Shown here piece after piece: positions 26,130 through 34,103 of a stretch of 64,000 bases of DNA. The DNA is taken from positions 3,180,279 to 3,244,278 of the forward strand of contig NZ_CP011514.1 in assembly GCF_001653795.1 (NCBI RefSeq). Direction: 5' to 3'. Position numbers and translations under genes: made by a program. How positions within the stretch are numbered: the stretch's first letter is position 1; each line of letters begins with the position of its first letter. The notes beneath the pieces were generated by a model. It was not told the origin of the DNA. It saw only the letters and a program-made list of their open reading frames with translations, and did no database searches. This DNA comes from Mitsuaria sp. 7 (GTDB lineage Bacteria > Pseudomonadota > Gammaproteobacteria > Burkholderiales > Burkholderiaceae_C).

Positions 26130-27755
26130 ATGTCGAGGAATCACTCCGGATCGATCCGATCCGCTCGTACCGCTCGTACCGCTCGTACCGCTCTGACCGC
26201 CCTGTGCGTCGCCGCCGCGGCGGCGACGGTCGGGGTCGCCCACGCCGCCCCGCTGCGCTGGGCCGCGCAGAACGATGTGCTGACGCTGGATCCGCACTCG
26301 CAGAACCACAGCACCACGAACGCGATCACGCAGCACGCCTATGAGGGCCTGACGCGCTACGACCGCCAGTACCAGGTCGAGCCCTCGCTGGCCACGAAGT
26401 GGACACAGGTCAGCCCGACGCAGGTCCGCTTCGAGCTGCGCAAGGGCGTCAAGTTCCACGACGGCTCGCCGTTCACCGCGGACGACGTGGTGTTCTCGTT
26501 CCAGCGCATCAAGCAGCCCGTGGGCACGATGCAGCCGTTCGTGGCCGGCGTCGCCGAGATCAGGAAGGTCGACAGCCACACCATCGATGTGATCCTGGCC
26601 GCGCCCAACCCGATCCTGCTGCGCCAGTTCGTCGACTTCCGCATCATGAGCAAGACCTGGGCGGAGAAGAACAAGGCGCTCAACCTGCCGGACTTCAAGG
26701 CCAAGGAAGAGACCTTCGCGACGCGCAACGCCAACGGCACCGGCCCCTACCGGATCACCGGCTGGCAGCCGGACCAGCGCATCACCATGGTCCAGAACAA
26801 GGACTGGTGGGACGCGAAGAACGCGACCAACGTCGACGAGGTCATCTACACGCCGATCAAGTCCGATCCGACGCGCGTCGCGGCGCTGCTGTCGGGCGAC
26901 GTGGACCTGCTGTCCGACATCCCGACGCAGGACGTCGGCCGGCTGAAGGCTGATCCGAAGTTGAGCGTCGCCGAAGGCAGCGAGACCCGCACGATCTTCA
27001 TCGGCATGGACCAGGGCAGCGAGCAGCTCAAGGGCAGCAGCGTGACGGGCAAGAACCCGTTCAAGGACAAGCGCGTGCGCGAGGCGATGTCGCTGGCCAT
27101 CGACCGCGAGGCGATCAAGCGCGCGACGATGCGCGGCCTGTCGGTGCCCGCGGGCATCATGGTCGCGCCGGGCGTGAACGGCAACGCGCCGGACATCGAC
27201 GTCCCGACCAAGGCCGACGCCGAGCGCGCGAAGAAGCTGCTCGCCGAGGCCGGTTATCCGAGCGGTTTCGAAGTGCCGATGAACTGCCCGAACAACCGCT
27301 ACGTCAACGATGAGGAGATCTGCCTCGCCGTGGTGTCGATGTGGAGCAGGATCGGCATCAAGGCGCGGCTGCAGACCGAGTCCTTCAGCACCTTCAGCCC
27401 GAAGCTGCAGGCCTTCGAGTACCCGCTGTTCCTGTACGGCTGGGGCGTGCCGACCTATGACGCGCTGTACACGATGCAGTCGCTGGCGCGCACGCGGGCG
27501 GGCGGCGCGGACGGCAGCGGCAACTACTTCCGCCTGAGCGACGCGAAGCTCGACCAGATCATCGATGCCGCGAAGGTCGAGGGCGACGTGGCCAAGCGCA
27601 ACGCGCTGCTGAAGGAAGGCCTGGTGCGCATCCGCGACGAGGTGTTCTTCATCCCGCTGCACCACCAGGTGCGCCCGTGGGCGATGAAGAAGAGCGTCAC
27701 GACGCCGCACCGCTCCGACGACCGGCCGGAGGCGCGGTTCACGACGATCAAGTGA
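26130..27755 (+). CDS. peptide/nickel-type ABC transporter substrate-binding protein, paralogue 2
   Basis: The 541-residue product is a tandem duplicate of the previous gene. It has the same RWAAQNDVLTLDPHSQNH start of the mature part, KFHDGSPFTADDVVFSF, MNCPNNRYVNDEEICLAV and the same end (RPEARFTTIK). I chose the ATG at 26130, with AAGGGAG upstream. The signal peptide (MSRNHSGSIRSARTARTART, then hydrophobic to GVAHA) contains its own 9-bp repeats unrelated to those of paralogue 1. Differences are concentrated in the pocket region (QTESFSTFSPKLQAF against TAQPMSQHSQLFQRF), suggesting different ligands. Confidence 0.92.
   Translation: MSRNHSGSIRSARTARTARTALTALCVAAAAATVGVAHAAPLRWAAQNDVLTLDPHSQNHSTTNAITQHAYEGLTRYDRQYQVEPSLATKWTQVSPTQVRFELRKGVKFHDGSPFTADDVVFSFQRIKQPVGTMQPFVAGVAEIRKVDSHTIDVILAAPNPILLRQFVDFRIMSKTWAEKNKALNLPDFKAKEETFATRNANGTGPYRITGWQPDQRITMVQNKDWWDAKNATNVDEVIYTPIKSDPTRVAALLSGDVDLLSDIPTQDVGRLKADPKLSVAEGSETRTIFIGMDQGSEQLKGSSVTGKNPFKDKRVREAMSLAIDREAIKRATMRGLSVPAGIMVAPGVNGNAPDIDVPTKADAERAKKLLAEAGYPSGFEVPMNCPNNRYVNDEEICLAVVSMWSRIGIKARLQTESFSTFSPKLQAFEYPLFLYGWGVPTYDALYTMQSLARTRAGGADGSGNYFRLSDAKLDQIIDAAKVEGDVAKRNALLKEGLVRIRDEVFFIPLHHQVRPWAMKKSVTTPHRSDDRPEARFTTIK
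26161..26196 (+). repeat. 9-bp tandem repeats inside the signal peptide of paralogue 2
   Basis: CCGCTCGTA occurs three times followed by a degenerate fourth unit CCGCTCTGA, encoding ART-ART-ART-ALT in the n-region. Confidence 0.85.
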
Positions 27756-27764
27756 GGCGAGCCG

Positions 27765-27785
27765 GACGGCGGCCGTGCCGCCGTC
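27765..27785. terminator. hairpin between paralogue 2 and the convergent antitoxin gene
   Basis: GACGGCGGC-CGT-GCCGCCGTC lies between the two stops with only CCTTC after it. It is likely a bidirectional terminator without a strong T tract. Confidence 0.5.
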
Positions 27786-27788
27786 CCT

Positions 27789-28373
27789 TCAAGCGTGCGC
27801 GTGCGCGGGGGCGCGCGCCGTCTTCGCGGCCTTTCCCCGCGGGTTCTTCAGGGCTGAGCTTGCCTTGGCCGGCGTCGCGGCCTCGGCGGCCAGACGCAGC
27901 GCACGCCGCGCGGCGGCGTCATCGCGCATCCGCTGGCGCCACAGAGGCAGTTCCACGCCGGCCTTGTCTGCCAACCACTTGATGAACCTCGGCATCTCGA
28001 TCGCGGCCTGCAGCATCAGCGTGGTGCTGTCGTCGGGATAGCTGGCCTCGTTCTCGTAGCGCGAGAACGCGATCTTCCCCTTGCCGAAGATCCTTGCGGC
28101 CGCCTGCTGCGTGAGCCCGTAGCGCTTGCGCAGTGCGACGATTTCTTCCCCCATGAGCAACCCGTCATAGAAGGACTTGCGTGCAGCCAGGCGCCTCATG
28201 TTTTCATCATGTTGCGACCAGGTGCCGGCTTCATGGCCGCAAGCGGCGCACTTCGTGCCCAGCAGCTTCACCACGACTTCTGCCCCACGAGGACGATAGG
28301 TCTCCTCGAACACCATGGACTTCAGCCGCGTCGAACCGCAGTTCGGGCAGACAGGCTTGTTTCGATCAGTCAT
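27789..28373 (-). CDS. MqsA-like antitoxin (zinc finger + HTH), C-terminally extended
   Basis: The ~194-residue protein has an N-terminal zinc site with Cys 9, 12, 42 and 45 (VCPNC and KCAAC), as in MqsA. An Xre-type helix-turn-helix follows (EEIVALRKRYGLTQQAAARIF, then GKGKIAFSRYENEASYP, which aligns with the DNA-reading helix GGVNAFSRYE of E. coli MqsA). The next ~45 residues continue the domain, and the last ~35 are Ala/Lys-rich (ASSALKNPRGKAAKTARAP). I chose the ATG at 28373, with AGGAA 6 nt upstream and 8 nt after the toxin stop. MqsA-type antitoxins sequester the toxin and repress the operon. Confidence 0.75.
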   Translation of the reverse strand: MTDRNKPVCPNCGSTRLKSMVFEETYRPRGAEVVVKLLGTKCAACGHEAGTWSQHDENMRRLAARKSFYDGLLMGEEIVALRKRYGLTQQAAARIFGKGKIAFSRYENEASYPDDSTTLMLQAAIEMPRFIKWLADKAGVELPLWRQRMRDDAAARRALRLAAEAATPAKASSALKNPRGKAAKTARAPAHAHA

Positions 28374-28381
28374 GCGTTTCC

Positions 28382-28828
28382 TCAAGTTGAACCGTGGCAC
28401 GACGCGAGCAAGATCGTGATGTCGCCGGCCTCATCAACAGAGAACTTCAGATACACGGGTTGCGCATGCCGATGGCGTCGACGCGTCAGACTGTCATAGA
28501 ACGTTTGATAGACGTCGCAAGCCACCCATCGCCGTCCGCTGTCGATCCGAGCCCACTCCGACTTGGCATAGTCCCTGCCCAGCAGATTCACGAGCATCTG
28601 AAGCACATCGTGGGTCGTCCACCGCTCTCGACGCATGTCCTTCAGTACATCGCGATTTGCGGGCAGGAGACGATCAGTGTCGAACTCGCCACCTCGCAGA
28701 ATCTCCTGCAACAACTTCAAGTGGAACAGCGGCCCTCGCTGGATGCTCCTGCTTTGACCGCCTGCATCGTCGAAATCTGGGAGATGCGTGAAACGGGCAT
28801 TCCTAAGATTCGGATTTGAGTTTATCAC
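28382..28828 (-). CDS. MqsR-like toxin (putative mRNA interferase)
   Basis: The 148-residue product precedes the MqsA-like gene, the toxin-first order of mqsRA. The C-terminal ~80 residues align with E. coli MqsR: HDVLQMLVNLLGRDYAKS against DGMCNVIIGLSESDFYKS, then DVY and VYLKFSV against VYLKITV. From memory, the functional Lys 56 and Tyr 81 are kept, while Gln 68 is replaced by Cys and the terminal SFKEK by LASCHGS. About 50 extra N-terminal residues are present. The start is GTG at 28828, lying in a palindrome; no other in-frame start is reasonable. Activity is therefore uncertain. Confidence 0.65.
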   Translation of the reverse strand: MINSNPNLRNARFTHLPDFDDAGGQSRSIQRGPLFHLKLLQEILRGGEFDTDRLLPANRDVLKDMRRERWTTHDVLQMLVNLLGRDYAKSEWARIDSGRRWVACDVYQTFYDSLTRRRHRHAQPVYLKFSVDEAGDITILLASCHGST

Positions 28829-28836
28829 TGTGATAA
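28822..28836 (-). promoter_or_regulatory. perfect palindrome over the toxin start codon, probable autoregulatory operator
   Basis: TTATCAC-T-GTGATAA is a perfect 7+1+7 palindrome that contains the GTG start codon of the toxin. It sits in an A+T-rich patch. Binding by the HTH antitoxin is the obvious hypothesis. Confidence 0.55.
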
Positions 28837-29034
28837 GTCCTCGATCAGCTGCCGCCGGCGATCACGCCCGCGGCTTATGGCGGCGAAGAATCGACCAAGG
28901 AACACTTTCGTACCTTGCGCGATCGCAAGATTCCGAACGGGACACAGTGAATTGATGGATCGCAGTCATCCGGAGACAACCCGTAGAGACAAGCGAGATG
29001 GCCTCTTCGGGTCATCGACCGTGGTCGAATAGAC

Positions 29035-29055
29035 ACGCCCCGCAGAGCGGGGCGT
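29035..29055 (-). terminator. hairpin downstream of the orphan E1 gene
   Basis: ACGCCCCGC-AGA-GCGGGGCGT lies 23 bp after the E1 stop, followed on the minus strand by GTCTATTC. The 249-bp gap between toxin and E1 holds no other recognisable element. Confidence 0.55.
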
Positions 29056-29077
29056 TCACTTCGGGGGCGATGCTTGC

Positions 29078-31870
29078 TTAGTCGTGACCGCTGATACGCA
29101 GGGCTTGGCGCACGAGCTCCGCCTGCTGCCACCGGTGGATCACCGGCGACGCGGTGGCGCCGGCCGCGGTCACTGTGCGGGAGACCTCGCGCAGTCGCGC
29201 GCCGTCGGGCAGGAGCGCCTCAATCTCGTCGCGGACGAAGTGCCACGGCCCCTGATTGCGCGTTTCTTCCTGCGTCCACACAACGTCTTCGACGAGCGGG
29301 TAGCGACGAAGCACCGCCCCCAATACATCGCTCGGGAACGGATGGAGCTGCTCCACCCGCACCAGCGCGGTCGCATCCGCCATCGGATCGGCGAGCGAGC
29401 CGGCCATCGCCTGGCGCGCGCTGAGCAGGTCGTAGTGCACCTTGCCGCTGCTCAGCACGACCCGCCGCACGCGGCTGGCCTGCGCCTCGTCGACGGTGTG
29501 GTCGTCGAGCACCGGCTCGAAGCGGCCTGCCGCGAGCACGCCGATCGGTGTGTGGCTGCGCGACTCGTTCAACAGCACCGCCTTCGGCGTCATCACGATC
29601 AGCGGCTTGCGCACCGGAGCTAGCGCCTGACGCTGCAGCAGCGCCGCGTACTGGCCCGACGTCGATGGCATCGCCACGCGGAGGTTGTCGGCGCCGCACA
29701 ACTGCAGGATCCGTGCGAGGAAACCGTTCGAATGCTCCGGCCCAACGCCCTCGTAGCCATGCGGCAGCAGCACGGTCAGCGAGGAGGTGTCGCCCCACTT
29801 CTCTTCGCCGGAAGCGAGGTACTGGTCGAGGTAGACCTGCGCGCCGTTGACGAAGTCGCCGAACTGCGCCTCCCACACCGTCAGCACATCGCGCGCCTGC
29901 ACGCTGTGCCCGTATTCGAACCCGAGCACCGCTTCCTCGGCCAGCAGCGAGTTGACGACCTCCAGCCGCGCGCCCGTCGAAGCGAAGCGGGAGAGCGGCG
30001 TCCACGTCGAGGGCGGGCCCATGCGCCCGCCGCCCATGTCGTCGCGCGCCTCGCCCGCGCTCGTGATCGGCAGGCTGCCGACATCGTCGACCCGACCCTG
30101 GTGATGCCACACCGCCTGTCGATGCAGGAAGGTGCCGCGCTGCACGTCCAGGCCGGAGATCCGCACCCCCATGCCAGCGCGCAGGACCTGCGCCCAGGCC
30201 AGCGTCTCCGCCGTGCACCAGTCGGCGGGTCGGCGGGCGTCGTCAGCCATCCCGCGCCATCGGCTGGCCTGGTCGCGCAGCAGCGGATGCGGTTCGAAGC
30301 CATCAGGCACCTGCGCCAGTGCTTCCAGCACATCGTGCAGATCGCCGATGGGCGCGCGCCACTCCGGCGGCGGCGATGCGTCGTCGACGATGGGCGCCGC
30401 GCTCTCCAGCGGTCGCGTCGGATCGAAGGCATCGACCACCGCAGCGAGGGCCGCCGCCTCCTCGGCAGGGAGACGGCCTTCCGCGATGAGGCGCTCTGAA
30501 TAGAGCGCGGTCACGCCTCGCTTCGCCGGCATGCGCCGGTACAGCGCGGGGCTGGTGAGGTGCGGCACGTCGTGTTCCGAATGACCGAGGCGCCGGTATC
30601 CGACCAGATCGATCACGACGTCGGTACCGAAGCGCGCCCGGTAGTCGACCGCCAGTCGCGCAGCGCGCAGCACCGCCTCGGGATCGTCGGCATGGACTCG
30701 CAGCACCGGCGCGTCCACGCCGCGCGTCGCATCGGTGCAGTAGCGCGCCGACGCCGCATCCATCGTGTTCGGCTCAGTGAAACCGAGCTGGTTGTTGATG
30801 ACGACGTGGATCACGCCGCCCACCTCGTAGCCAGGCTTCAGGCCGAGCGCCAGCGTCTCCATCACCACGCCCTGACCCGCGAATGCCGCGTCGCCGTGCA
30901 TCACCACGGCCATGCACCGCTCCGGCCGGTCGCCGGCCGCGGAGCGGGCCGCGCGCGCCATGCCGACGACCACCGGATAGACGCTCTGCAGGTGGGACGG
31001 GTTGCTCGCCAGGCGCAGGCGCACCGCACCGTGCGCGGTCTGCACGCGCGACGTGCCGCCGAGGTGATAGACGAGGTCGCGCTGCCGTTCCGGATGCGCG
31101 GGCGCAGGCTCGAAGTAGTCGATCAACGCATTGATGGGGTGTCCCATCAGATTCGCCAGCACGTTCACGCGGCCGCGATGCGGCATGCCCATCAGCACCT
31201 GGTCGACGCCCTGCGCCACCGCCGCTTCCAGCAACGTGTCGAGCAAGGGCAGCAGTGCCTCGTTGCCCTCCAGCGAGAAGCGCTTGCTGTGCGGAAAGCG
31301 CTTGGCCAGATGCCGCTCCCAGCCTTCGACGCGCGCCAGCCGGCGCAGCAACGCACGCGCCGCTTCGGCCGGCAGCGGCGCGTCGTCCGACTCGAAACGC
31401 GCGCGCCACCACGCGCGGCGGGACTCGTCGCGCATCGCGCTCAGGTCGAGCGTCAAGGCGCCGCAGTACAGCGTGCCCAACCGGCGGTGCAGCGCGGCGG
31501 CCTCGGCGACGCCGAGGACCGTGGCCCCGTCATCCGCCACCGCGTCGCCGGCGACAAGACCGAAGCGCGAGAGGTCGAAGGCGTCGATGACGCCCGATCC
31601 GCCAGGTGCATCACCCATCGGATCGAGCATCGGATCGAGCCGCGCGTGGCGATGCCCCTGCTCGCGGAACGCGTCGATCAGCGCGGCGATGCCGGGCCGC
31701 AGGCGCGTTGAATCAGGCGTTGAATCAGGCGGTGAATCGGGCGGTGAAGAGGACGGTGATGAGGACGGTGATGCGGTTGACGGTGCGCTCGCGTCCGACG
31801 GATCGGTGTCGCGATCGAAACGGCAGCGGAGCGCCCAGGCGTAGAGCCCGAACGAGGTGTTCACGGACAT
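29078..31870 (-). CDS. orphan 2-oxoglutarate dehydrogenase E1-like protein (SucA paralogue)
   Basis: This 930-residue ThDP enzyme is homologous to SucA throughout. Conserved elements are KRFSLEGNEALLP (Phe 198), GMPHRGRVNVL (His 231), NPSHLQSVYPVV (His 293), HGDAAFAGQGVVME (Asp 327) to VINNQLGF, WEAQFGDFVNGAQVYLDQY and LPHGYEGVGPEHSN. The N-terminal E1o segment that docks onto E2 is missing and replaced by a Ser/Pro/Asp repeat tract (about 23-55). The GRPASASPAVG motif near the C-terminus is degenerate. No E2 or E3 gene is nearby. A 2-oxoacid decarboxylase or carboligase role is inferred, with substrate unknown. Confidence 0.85.
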   Translation of the reverse strand: MSVNTSFGLYAWALRCRFDRDTDPSDASAPSTASPSSSPSSSPPDSPPDSTPDSTRLRPGIAALIDAFREQGHRHARLDPMLDPMGDAPGGSGVIDAFDLSRFGLVAGDAVADDGATVLGVAEAAALHRRLGTLYCGALTLDLSAMRDESRRAWWRARFESDDAPLPAEAARALLRRLARVEGWERHLAKRFPHSKRFSLEGNEALLPLLDTLLEAAVAQGVDQVLMGMPHRGRVNVLANLMGHPINALIDYFEPAPAHPERQRDLVYHLGGTSRVQTAHGAVRLRLASNPSHLQSVYPVVVGMARAARSAAGDRPERCMAVVMHGDAAFAGQGVVMETLALGLKPGYEVGGVIHVVINNQLGFTEPNTMDAASARYCTDATRGVDAPVLRVHADDPEAVLRAARLAVDYRARFGTDVVIDLVGYRRLGHSEHDVPHLTSPALYRRMPAKRGVTALYSERLIAEGRLPAEEAAALAAVVDAFDPTRPLESAAPIVDDASPPPEWRAPIGDLHDVLEALAQVPDGFEPHPLLRDQASRWRGMADDARRPADWCTAETLAWAQVLRAGMGVRISGLDVQRGTFLHRQAVWHHQGRVDDVGSLPITSAGEARDDMGGGRMGPPSTWTPLSRFASTGARLEVVNSLLAEEAVLGFEYGHSVQARDVLTVWEAQFGDFVNGAQVYLDQYLASGEEKWGDTSSLTVLLPHGYEGVGPEHSNGFLARILQLCGADNLRVAMPSTSGQYAALLQRQALAPVRKPLIVMTPKAVLLNESRSHTPIGVLAAGRFEPVLDDHTVDEAQASRVRRVVLSSGKVHYDLLSARQAMAGSLADPMADATALVRVEQLHPFPSDVLGAVLRRYPLVEDVVWTQEETRNQGPWHFVRDEIEALLPDGARLREVSRTVTAAGATASPVIHRWQQAELVRQALRISGHD
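31707..31772 (-). repeat. 12-bp tandem repeats in the N-terminal coding region of the orphan E1
   Basis: Units GTTGAATCAGGC (twice), GGTGAATCGGGC, GGTGAAGAGGAC and GGTGATGAGGAC run in series (plus-strand reading). They encode the Ser/Pro/Asp repeat and any copy change stays in frame. Confidence 0.8.
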
Positions 31871-31884
31871 GTCGACTCCCTTGA

Positions 31885-32064
31885 CGTTGACTGACGCGGC
31901 TCGGATGAGCCCTGCTCGTCACGCCTCCGGGCGCCCCCCGGCGCTCTGCGGCACCTGTGCCTGTCCCTCGCGGCCCGCGCGGGCCTGCGATGGAACGGCG
32001 GTCGGATCCTCCCGGACTGCGTGACCTCCGGCTCTGCGGCCGGTCCTGTCTCCAGTCCCCTCCA
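31885..32064 (-). promoter_or_regulatory. candidate structured leader of the orphan E1 gene with a duplicated module
   Basis: On the minus strand GGACTG...CAGTCC (32056-32015 region) encloses a stem ACCGGC-CGCAGA-GCCGGAGGT. About 88 nt later the module recurs: CCGCAGAGC (32039-32031 and 31951-31943), then CCGGAGG, then ACG...GCAG. A short GGCTC-ATCC-GAGCC hairpin follows near 31910-31897. I do not recognise a known riboswitch consensus. Confidence 0.4.
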
Positions 32065-32069
32065 ACCTG

Positions 32070-32094
32070 GAGCGACGGCGCGGGGCCGTCGCTC
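32070..32094 (-). terminator. hairpin downstream of the chemoreceptor gene
   Basis: GAGCGACGG pairs perfectly with CCGTCGCTC across a 7-nt loop, 66 bp after the chemoreceptor stop. There is no T tract, so termination is only probable. Confidence 0.45.
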
Positions 32095-32159
32095 GCGGAT
32101 TCAGGACGCGGCGATCACGACGCGCTCATGCGTCGATGCGTCGCTCGCGCACGGCGTGC

Positions 32160-33701
32160 TCACAGCGCGAAGGCTCGCACGGCGTCGTTGAGCTGATGCG
32201 CCTGCTCCTGCAGCGCGCGCGCCGCGGCGGTGCTCTGCTCGACCATCGAGGCGTTCTTCTGCGTCGAGTCGTCCATCTGCACGACCGCGGCGTTGACCTG
32301 CTCGATGCCCGCGCTCTGTTCGCGGCTGGACGCGCTGATCTCGGTCACGATGTGGCTCACGTGCCGGATGCTGCCCACGACCTGCTGCATCGTCTGGCCG
32401 GCCTGCTCGACCATGCGGCCGCCGGCCTCGACCTGCGACACCGAGTCGTCGATGAGCCGCTTGATCTCCTTGGCCGCCGTCGCGCTGCGCTGCGCCAGGC
32501 TGCGCACCTCCGACGCCACGACCGCGAAGCCGCGACCCTGCTCGCCGGCGCGCGCCGCCTCCACCGCCGCGTTGAGCGCCAGGATGTTGGTCTGGAACGC
32601 GATGCCGTCGATGACGCCGATGATCTCGACGATGCGACGCGAGGCGGCGGAGATCGAGCTCATCGTCTGCACGACCTGGCCCACGACCTCGCCGCCCTGC
32701 GTGGCGATGCCGGAGGCCGACGACGCGGAGCGGTCGGCCTCGCCGGCGTTGTCGGCGCTCATGCGCACCGACGCCGTCAGCTGCTCCATCGCCGACGCGG
32801 TTTCCTCCAGCGCCGCGGCCTGCTGCTCGGTGCGCGCCGCCAGGTCCTGGTTGCCCTGCGCGACCTCCAGCGCCGCGTGGGCGATCGTGTCCGCGCCGGT
32901 GCGGACTTCCGTGACGATGCGGTGCAGGTTCTCGACCATGTTCTGCAGCGCGGACATCAGCCGGGCCACCTCGTCCTTGCCGTTGGCGCGGATGCGGTAG
33001 GTCAGGTCGCCGGCGGCGACGCGCTCGGCCAGCTCGATGGCGCCCTCGATCGGCTGCGTGATCGAGCGCGTGATGAAGAAGGCCGTCGCCACGCCCAGCA
33101 GCAAGGCCAGCGCGGACGCGACGATCATGTCGAGCTTGGCGCCCTGCGAGCGCTCGTTGGCCTCGGCCACGTCCGCGGCCATGCGCGCGGCCTGGAAGTC
33201 GACCATCTTGTCGATCAGCGCGTAGTAGCGCGCCTGCGGGCCGGCCATCTGGTCCTGGTAGACCGCCATCGCGCCGTCGCGGTCGCCGGCGGCCAGCAGG
33301 TCGAAGATCTTGCGCACCAGCGCGCCGTAGTCCTTGCGCGCCGTCGACTGCTCGGCGAAGAGCTGCTTGCTCTCGTCGTCGGCCAGCATCTTCTCGAGCT
33401 TGGCGAGGTTGTCCGAGTTGGTCTGGCGGATGCCGGCGTACTCGTCCATGTACTTCTTGGTCGCCTCGGGCGTCCCCGCCAGCAGCAGCCGGCCGATGGT
33501 GATCGCGCCGCGATCCCCCACGCTCTTGACCTGCGTGGTCAGCGCGATCAGCGCATAGCGGTCCTCGACCACCCGCCCCATCGTCGCGTTGACCCCGTCG
33601 ATGACTCGGATCCCCACCCCGAGGATGACCAGCAGCAGCACGAAGACGACGGCGAATGCCGCGGCAAGACGTGATCCGATCCGGACGTCGGCCAATTTCA
33701 T
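32160..33701 (-). CDS. methyl-accepting chemotaxis protein (Tar-like, four-helix-bundle sensor)
   Basis: This membrane chemoreceptor of ~513 residues starts [16 protein letters not shown] at 33701 (GGGAGAG upstream); a longer frame to 33737 is less likely. Order: TM1 ([15 protein letters not shown]), a periplasmic helical-bundle sensor (about 30-185), TM2 ([20 protein letters not shown]), HAMP ([22 protein letters not shown]) and a cytoplasmic signalling tip ([38 protein letters not shown]) with Gln/Glu methylation regions on both sides. No C-terminal NWETF-type tether is present. The ligand is unknown. No che genes are adjacent. Confidence 0.93.
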   Translation of the reverse strand: MKLADVRIGSRLAAAFAVVFVLLLVILGVGIRVIDGVNATMGRVVEDRYALIALTTQVKSVGDRGAITIGRLLLAGTPEATKKYMDEYAGIRQTNSDNLAKLEKMLADDESKQLFAEQSTARKDYGALVRKIFDLLAAGDRDGAMAVYQDQMAGPQARYYALIDKMVDFQAARMAADVAEANERSQGAKLDMIVASALALLLGVATAFFITRSITQPIEGAIELAERVAAGDLTYRIRANGKDEVARLMSALQNMVENLHRIVTEVRTGADTIAHAALEVAQGNQDLAARTEQQAAALEETASAMEQLTASVRMSADNAGEADRSASSASGIATQGGEVVGQVVQTMSSISAASRRIVEIIGVIDGIAFQTNILALNAAVEAARAGEQGRGFAVVASEVRSLAQRSATAAKEIKRLIDDSVSQVEAGGRMVEQAGQTMQQVVGSIRHVSHIVTEISASSREQSAGIEQVNAAVVQMDDSTQKNASMVEQSTAAARALQEQAHQLNDAVRAFAL

Positions 33702-34042
33702 TTGTTTGCTCTCCCTGACGACGAAATGTCCGCTCATGAAACCACCGCTTACATTTCGGGTCTACCGGCTGCAGCAATGCGAAATCGCGAATCACGTTGT
33801 GAAATCGCAGCCACGTGAAGTTTTCAACGGATAGAGAGCGATACCGGTATCACGCGCGGTCGATTGCCGGATCAATGGCTCCACAGATCGCGCACGCCGG
33901 GCGATTGACAGCGCTTGCCCACCCTCGACTGAGGGGACTTTCCCCGCCGGATCGTGAACGGAAGCACAAACGGACGGAGTACGGCGGGGGATATGGAGAA
34001 ATGGGAGAGGGAATCCGGCGAACGGGAAAGGCGGAAATGAAA
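33702..34042. other. ~340-bp gap upstream of the chemoreceptor gene, no gene
   Basis: No coding frame is convincing here. It contains a perfect 12-bp palindrome GATACCGGTATC (33840-33851) and, further right, arms TTCCCCGCCG and CGGCGGGGGA that could form a long stem. I found no good flagellar sigma28 promoter (TAAA-N15-GCCGATAA) for the chemoreceptor. Confidence 0.5.
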
Positions 34043-34063
34043 ACGCCCCGCTAGGCGGGGCGT
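34043..34063 (-). terminator. intrinsic terminator of the nitronate monooxygenase-like gene
   Basis: ACGCCCCGC-TAG-GCGGGGCGT is followed on the minus strand by TTTCATTT, 40 bp after the stop. Confidence 0.8.
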
Positions 34064-34103
34064 GTGCGGAGCGGCGCCGCGCGCCAGGCGCGGACGGGGG
34101 ATG

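Noticed and set aside
28875..29132. 85-codon minus-strand frame between the toxin and the orphan E1
   Set aside because: No recognisable domain, it overlaps the E1 stop and crosses a terminator hairpin; composition looks random.
29078..31870. Assignment of the orphan E1 as a 2-oxoadipate dehydrogenase (DHTKD1-like)
   Set aside because: The pocket residue in KRF is Phe as in 2-oxoglutarate enzymes, not Tyr as in DHTKD1, and the Gln/His pocket motifs are those of SucA.
32015..32064. SAM-I riboswitch in the orphan E1 leader
   Set aside because: The minus strand has a GGAGGGGACTGG string reminiscent of SAM-I, but the other conserved elements (kink-turn, GAUGAAACCCGGCAACC-type segment) are absent.
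33702..33800. Flagellar sigma28 promoter for the chemoreceptor
   Set aside because: A GCCGGTAG near-match to the -10 exists but no TAAA box lies at the required spacing.
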